NCBI GenBank assembly: GCA_964400785.1
Contig: CAYNWB010000013.1
Coordinates: 1-48,433, forward strand
DNA length: 48,433 bases
Source of the DNA: CAVQGZ01 sp964400785
GTDB taxonomy: Bacteria; Actinomycetota; Actinomycetes; Jiangellales; Jiangellaceae
Reading direction: 5' to 3'
Positions 45,498-48,433 of this stretch are shown here, piece by piece. The stretch's first letter is position 1. Each line of letters starts with the position of its first letter. The notes under the pieces were generated by a model. That model worked only from the letters and a program-made list of their open reading frames with translations. It had not been told where the DNA came from and ran no database searches. Both the position numbers and the translations under genes were made by a program.

Positions 45498-47815
45498 GAG
45501 CGGGCCGGCGCCAGCTCCGGGTCGTCGAGCAGGTCGGGGTCGTCGGTGATCTCGTCCGACCCGCCCTCGATGTCGACCGTGGGCAGGATGCGGTCCAGCG
45601 GCCCGGGGAGCCACCAGTTGGCCTTGCCGATGATCGTCATGACCGACGGGATGAGCACCAGGCGGACGATGAACGCGTCGATGAGCACCGCCGAGCCGAG
45701 CGCGACGCCGAACAGCTTGATCTCGGTCGTCGGGCTGGGCACGAAGGCCAGGAAGACGCTGGCCATGATCAGGGCGGCGATCACGACCACGCGCCCCGAC
45801 CCGGCCAGCCCGCGGCGTACGGCGGCCAGGTTGTCACCGGTGCGCAGCCACTCCTCCTGCATGCGGGAGACGAGAAAGACCTGGTAGTCCATCGACAGCC
45901 CGAACAGGATCGCGAACACCATCACCGGCAGGAACGGGAAGATCGGGCCCGTGCTGTCCACGCCGATGAGCGACGCACCCCATCCCCACGTGAACACCGC
46001 CGTGGTCACGCCGAGTGCGGCAGCGAGGCTGAGCAGGCTGGTGAGGGCACCGGTCAAGGGCACCACGATCGAGCGGAACAGGATCACCAGCGCCACGAAG
46101 CCGAGGCCGACCACGACGGTCAGGAACAGCGGCATGGCGTCGTTGATCACCTGCGTGAAGTCGGCGGTGACGGCCTGGAACCCGCCCACGTAGGCCGAGA
46201 CCCCGGTCGCGTCCTCGACCGGGGGGAGGGTCTCGGTGCGGATCCGGTCGAGCAGCTCGGTCGTCTCGACGTCCTGGGGTGCGGAGTCCGGGATCACCTG
46301 AACAGCGCTGACGGTGTCGGTCGGCTGCAGGGCGAGCGGGAGCATCTGCACGGTGGGCAGCGTGCCCGCGACCCCCTCGGTCTGATCGAGGGCGACGATC
46401 GTCGCAGCGAGTGCCGCGGCGTCGCCGGGTGCCGGCAGCTCGACCGCGACGAAGAACGGCCCGTTCACGCCCGGGCCGAACCCCTCGGCGAGCAGGTCGT
46501 ACCCGGTGCGCAGCGACGAGCCCTCGGCGCGTCCACCGTCGTCGGAGAAGCCGAGGCGCAGGCCCAGCGTGGGGGCGGCGATGAGCAGGACGGCACCGAG
46601 CGCGGCCAGGGCGGTGACCCAGGGTCGGCGCTGCAGCAGTCGTCCGTAGTGGGCGAAGCCGCCGCCCTCGGGGTGGAAGTCCTTCTGCTTCTTCGCCCAG
46701 GGCATCTTCGCGCCCAGGGCACGGTCGCCGAGCAGGCTGAGCAGCGCGGGCAAGAACCACAGCGCCGACAGCATCATCATGAGCACCGTCGCAGCAGCAG
46801 CCAGGGCCAGCCCGTAGAAGAACGAGATGCCGAGCACGAGCAGGCCCATCAGGGCGATGATGACGGCCGTCCCGGCGAACGCGACGGCGCGCCCCGAGGT
46901 GCGCACCGACTCGAGCGCGGCCGAGGTCGGGTCGTGCCCTGCCTGGACCGACTGCCGGTAGCGGTTGGTGATGAACAGCGCGTAGTCGATACCGACGCCG
47001 AGCCCGATCATCGCGGCCAGGGTGGGGCCGAACGTGGCCACGTCGAGGAAGTTGGCTGTGATGACCACCAACGAGAGCCCGCCGGCGAGGCCGACGAGGG
47101 CGGTGACGATCGGCAGACCCGCCGCGATGGCGCTGCCGAAGGCGATCAGCAGGATGATCAGGGCGACGGTGACACCGACGGCCTCACCGAGTGCGGGCGG
47201 CTCTGCCTCGGCGAACCCGAGGACGGCCCCGCTGGCTCCGACCGTGAGCCCGTCGATCTCGTCGGCGGCCTCCACGGCGTCGATGAAGGCGATCGCGTCC
47301 TCCGGCGCCAGCGCGTCCCCCGACAGCTCGAGCGTGACAGTGGCGTAGGCGACCGTGCCGTCCTGGCTGACCGGAGCGGTGGCCTGCTGGGCGGCCTCGA
47401 TCGCGCCCTGCAGCACGGCTGCCTGGTCGGGCGGCAGCTGGTCGAGGGGCGGCAGCTGCGGGGCCACGCAGCCCTCGCCGTAGGTCTGCCCCGTCGGGCC
47501 CTGGACGCAGGTGACCGCCTCGATCTCGGCGATCTCGGTGAAGGTGGGCTCGAGAGCAGCGAGCACCTCGGGGTCGAGAGCCGACCCCGAGTCCGACGAC
47601 CAGACCACGCGTGCCTGGCCACCGGACGACTCCGAGGCGGCGGCCGTCTGCGTGAGCAGCTCGGTCGCGGTGGCCGACTCGGTGTCGGGCAGCTCGAACG
47701 AGTCGATGAAGTCGCCGCCGAAGCGGGCTGCTGACAGCCCCAGCACGAACAGCAGCGCGAAGAAGGCGAGCAGGGCTCGCTTGGGCTTGGTCACTGCCCA
47801 CGTGGACAGGCGCAT
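45494..47815 (-). CDS. MMPL/RND-family transporter
   Basis: The 773-residue protein has twelve predicted helices in two halves, each with one helix followed by an extracytoplasmic domain and five helices. The half motifs GLGVGIDYALFITNRYRQ and LFGLSMDYQVFLVSRMQEEW contain the Asp-Tyr pairs used for proton relay in MmpL proteins. The first external loop has two Cys (AVTCVQGP, EGCVAP) likely forming a disulfide. It starts directly at the TetR stop (TGATG), so the two are coupled. It probably exports lipids or drugs. Confidence 0.94.
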   Translation of the reverse strand: MRLSTWAVTKPKRALLAFFALLFVLGLSAARFGGDFIDSFELPDTESATATELLTQTAAASESSGGQARVVWSSDSGSALDPEVLAALEPTFTEIAEIEAVTCVQGPTGQTYGEGCVAPQLPPLDQLPPDQAAVLQGAIEAAQQATAPVSQDGTVAYATVTLELSGDALAPEDAIAFIDAVEAADEIDGLTVGASGAVLGFAEAEPPALGEAVGVTVALIILLIAFGSAIAAGLPIVTALVGLAGGLSLVVITANFLDVATFGPTLAAMIGLGVGIDYALFITNRYRQSVQAGHDPTSAALESVRTSGRAVAFAGTAVIIALMGLLVLGISFFYGLALAAAATVLMMMLSALWFLPALLSLLGDRALGAKMPWAKKQKDFHPEGGGFAHYGRLLQRRPWVTALAALGAVLLIAAPTLGLRLGFSDDGGRAEGSSLRTGYDLLAEGFGPGVNGPFFVAVELPAPGDAAALAATIVALDQTEGVAGTLPTVQMLPLALQPTDTVSAVQVIPDSAPQDVETTELLDRIRTETLPPVEDATGVSAYVGGFQAVTADFTQVINDAMPLFLTVVVGLGFVALVILFRSIVVPLTGALTSLLSLAAALGVTTAVFTWGWGASLIGVDSTGPIFPFLPVMVFAILFGLSMDYQVFLVSRMQEEWLRTGDNLAAVRRGLAGSGRVVVIAALIMASVFLAFVPSPTTEIKLFGVALGSAVLIDAFIVRLVLIPSVMTIIGKANWWLPGPLDRILPTVDIEGGSDEITDDPDLLDDPELAPARS

Positions 47816-48384
47816 CAGGTCTCCTCGGAGTGGACGGCGTCGCGCAGGACGTCGCGGATCGGGCCGTGCAGCTGCGCGGCCGGGATGTCACGGAGCTCGA
47901 TCAGCAGGGCGGGCATGCCGGAGAACACGATGATCAGGCGGATGCGCTGCTCGAGCGTCGGGTGGTCGCCGACGAGCAGGCGCCCGATGCGTTCGCGCAC
48001 CTCGCGGAACTGCACCATGAGGTCGGGGTGCCGGGACATGGCCGTGGCCAGGTCGTGGGCCGGGCTCAACGCCAGGGGTGCGGCCGGGCGGTGCTCGAGT
48101 GCGAGCGTCACCAGCGACTCGATCGCGCGCTCCGTGCGCTCGGGGCCGGGGGGCTGCTGCTCGAGACCGCAGACCAGCTCGGCGATCTGCTCGATGTGAC
48201 GACCCATGACAGCGACGAGCAGGTCGTCCTTCGACCCGAAGTGGTAGAGCACCGCAGCCTTGGAGTAGCCCGCCTCGGTCGCGATGTCGTCCAGGGAGGT
48301 GGCCTGGAAGCCGTCCGTCCCGAAGCGCCGAGCAGCGATGTCGACGAACTCGGCACGCACGTCGTCCCGGCTCGGCCGTTGCAT
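47815..48384 (-). CDS. TetR-family transcriptional regulator
   Basis: The 189-residue protein has an N-terminal TetR helix-turn-helix (about 8-55: FGTDGFQATSLDDIATEAGY and SKAAVLYHFGSKDDLL) and an all-helical ligand domain. It is the first gene of a two-gene operon with the MMPL transporter. ATG 48384 follows CAGCCT by 6 nt. An inverted repeat at 48397-48414, just upstream, is its likely operator, so it should repress itself and the transporter. Confidence 0.94.
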   Translation of the reverse strand: MQRPSRDDVRAEFVDIAARRFGTDGFQATSLDDIATEAGYSKAAVLYHFGSKDDLLVAVMGRHIEQIAELVCGLEQQPPGPERTERAIESLVTLALEHRPAAPLALSPAHDLATAMSRHPDLMVQFREVRERIGRLLVGDHPTLEQRIRLIIVFSGMPALLIELRDIPAAQLHGPIRDVLRDAVHSEET

Positions 48385-48396
48385 GGAACCAGGCTG

Positions 48397-48414
48397 ACTG
48401 ACCGTCAGGTCAGT
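48397..48414. promoter_or_regulatory. Inverted repeat, candidate TetR operator
   Basis: ACTGACC (48397-48403), spacer GTCA and GGTCAGT (48408-48414) form a perfect 7-4-7 palindrome; an inner CTGAC-C-GTCAG is also symmetric. It sits 13 bp upstream of the TetR start. A further GATCAGTCAGT at 48423-48433 runs off the window and may be a second half-site or operator. Confidence 0.6.
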
Positions 48415-48433
48415 GTCAAACCGATCAGTCAGT

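Noticed and set aside
45290..47734. Very long plus-strand open frame (814 codons) opposite the MMPL gene
   Set aside because: Its translation is low-complexity Arg/Gly/Glu/His and follows the third-position GC bias of the MMPL gene; the minus strand has a full MMPL protein with all motifs.
1..48433. Mobile elements, prophage, tRNA or rRNA genes
   Set aside because: No transposase, integrase, phage structural gene, terminal repeats, tRNA-like cloverleaf or rRNA segment was recognised; the ars block has the same base composition and gene style as its surroundings.

Overview
The window is one end-to-end gene-dense stretch of very high-GC DNA, with many GTG starts, stop/start overlaps of the ATGA or GTGA type, many apparently leaderless genes, and WS/DGAT-type, MMPL, CtpF-like and mycothiol-type arsenate reductase genes. 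This points to an actinobacterium (Actinomycetota); I cannot fix the family. There are no rRNA, tRNA, CRISPR, insertion sequence or phage genes, and no stretch above about 230 bp lacks a gene. One run of ten Ns (5686-5695) marks an assembly gap that falls inside a gene.

Layout. (1) 1-5806: the tail of an extradiol dioxygenase; an OmpR-type two-component system; and a minus-strand operon in the order small membrane/FMN-binding-type protein (broken by the gap), ApbE flavin transferase, ferric-reductase-like membrane protein, NuoF-like flavoprotein, ferredoxin. This looks like a chain that moves electrons from NAD(P)H or ferredoxin across the membrane to a covalently flavinylated acceptor. (2) 5972-7470: a secreted Asp-rich repeat protein, a DUF2892 protein, and an ECF sigma factor fused to its own zinc-finger anti-sigma-like domain. 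(3) 7496-16983: an arsenic/metalloid island: ArsR, CSCSS permease, redox-disulfide thioredoxin, Acr3, a second ArsR, ArsM, a DJ-1 protein, CPBP protease, HMA-CDF cation transporter, an ArsR-ArsC fusion, two further ArsC enzymes, an aquaporin with an altered selectivity filter, and a Sap/GAP membrane protein. It supports arsenate reduction, arsenite efflux by Acr3 or aquaporin, and methylation.

(4) 17159-36591: a mixed housekeeping and stress region: DEAD-box helicase, DUF2237, DASS transporter, membrane-anchored UspA plus CtpF-like P-type ATPase, hydrolases, a methyltransferase, a patatin-like protein with Cys at the nucleophile position, an ABC-2 exporter, a ferritin-VIT1 fusion, an ankyrin lipoprotein with App1 phosphatase, a wax-ester/DGAT-type acyltransferase with an SDR, and a UspA protein. 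(5) 36581-42067: a minus-strand operon for a Tat-exported, membrane-bound group 1 [NiFe] uptake hydrogenase (small and large subunits, an unusually long cytochrome b, endopeptidase) followed with 11 bp spacing by two small membrane proteins. No Hyp maturation genes are in the window. (6) 42293-48433: membrane-anchored DsbA-like protein, old yellow enzyme, M28 peptidase, and an MMPL exporter with its TetR regulator and operator.

Two genome-level features recur. At about nineteen starts a -10-like hexamer (second base A, last base T; e.g. TAGGCT, TACCGT) sits 6-7 nt before the start codon, as expected for leaderless mRNAs. Seven convergent gene pairs overlap tail to tail (up to 88 bp), leaving no room for ordinary terminators.
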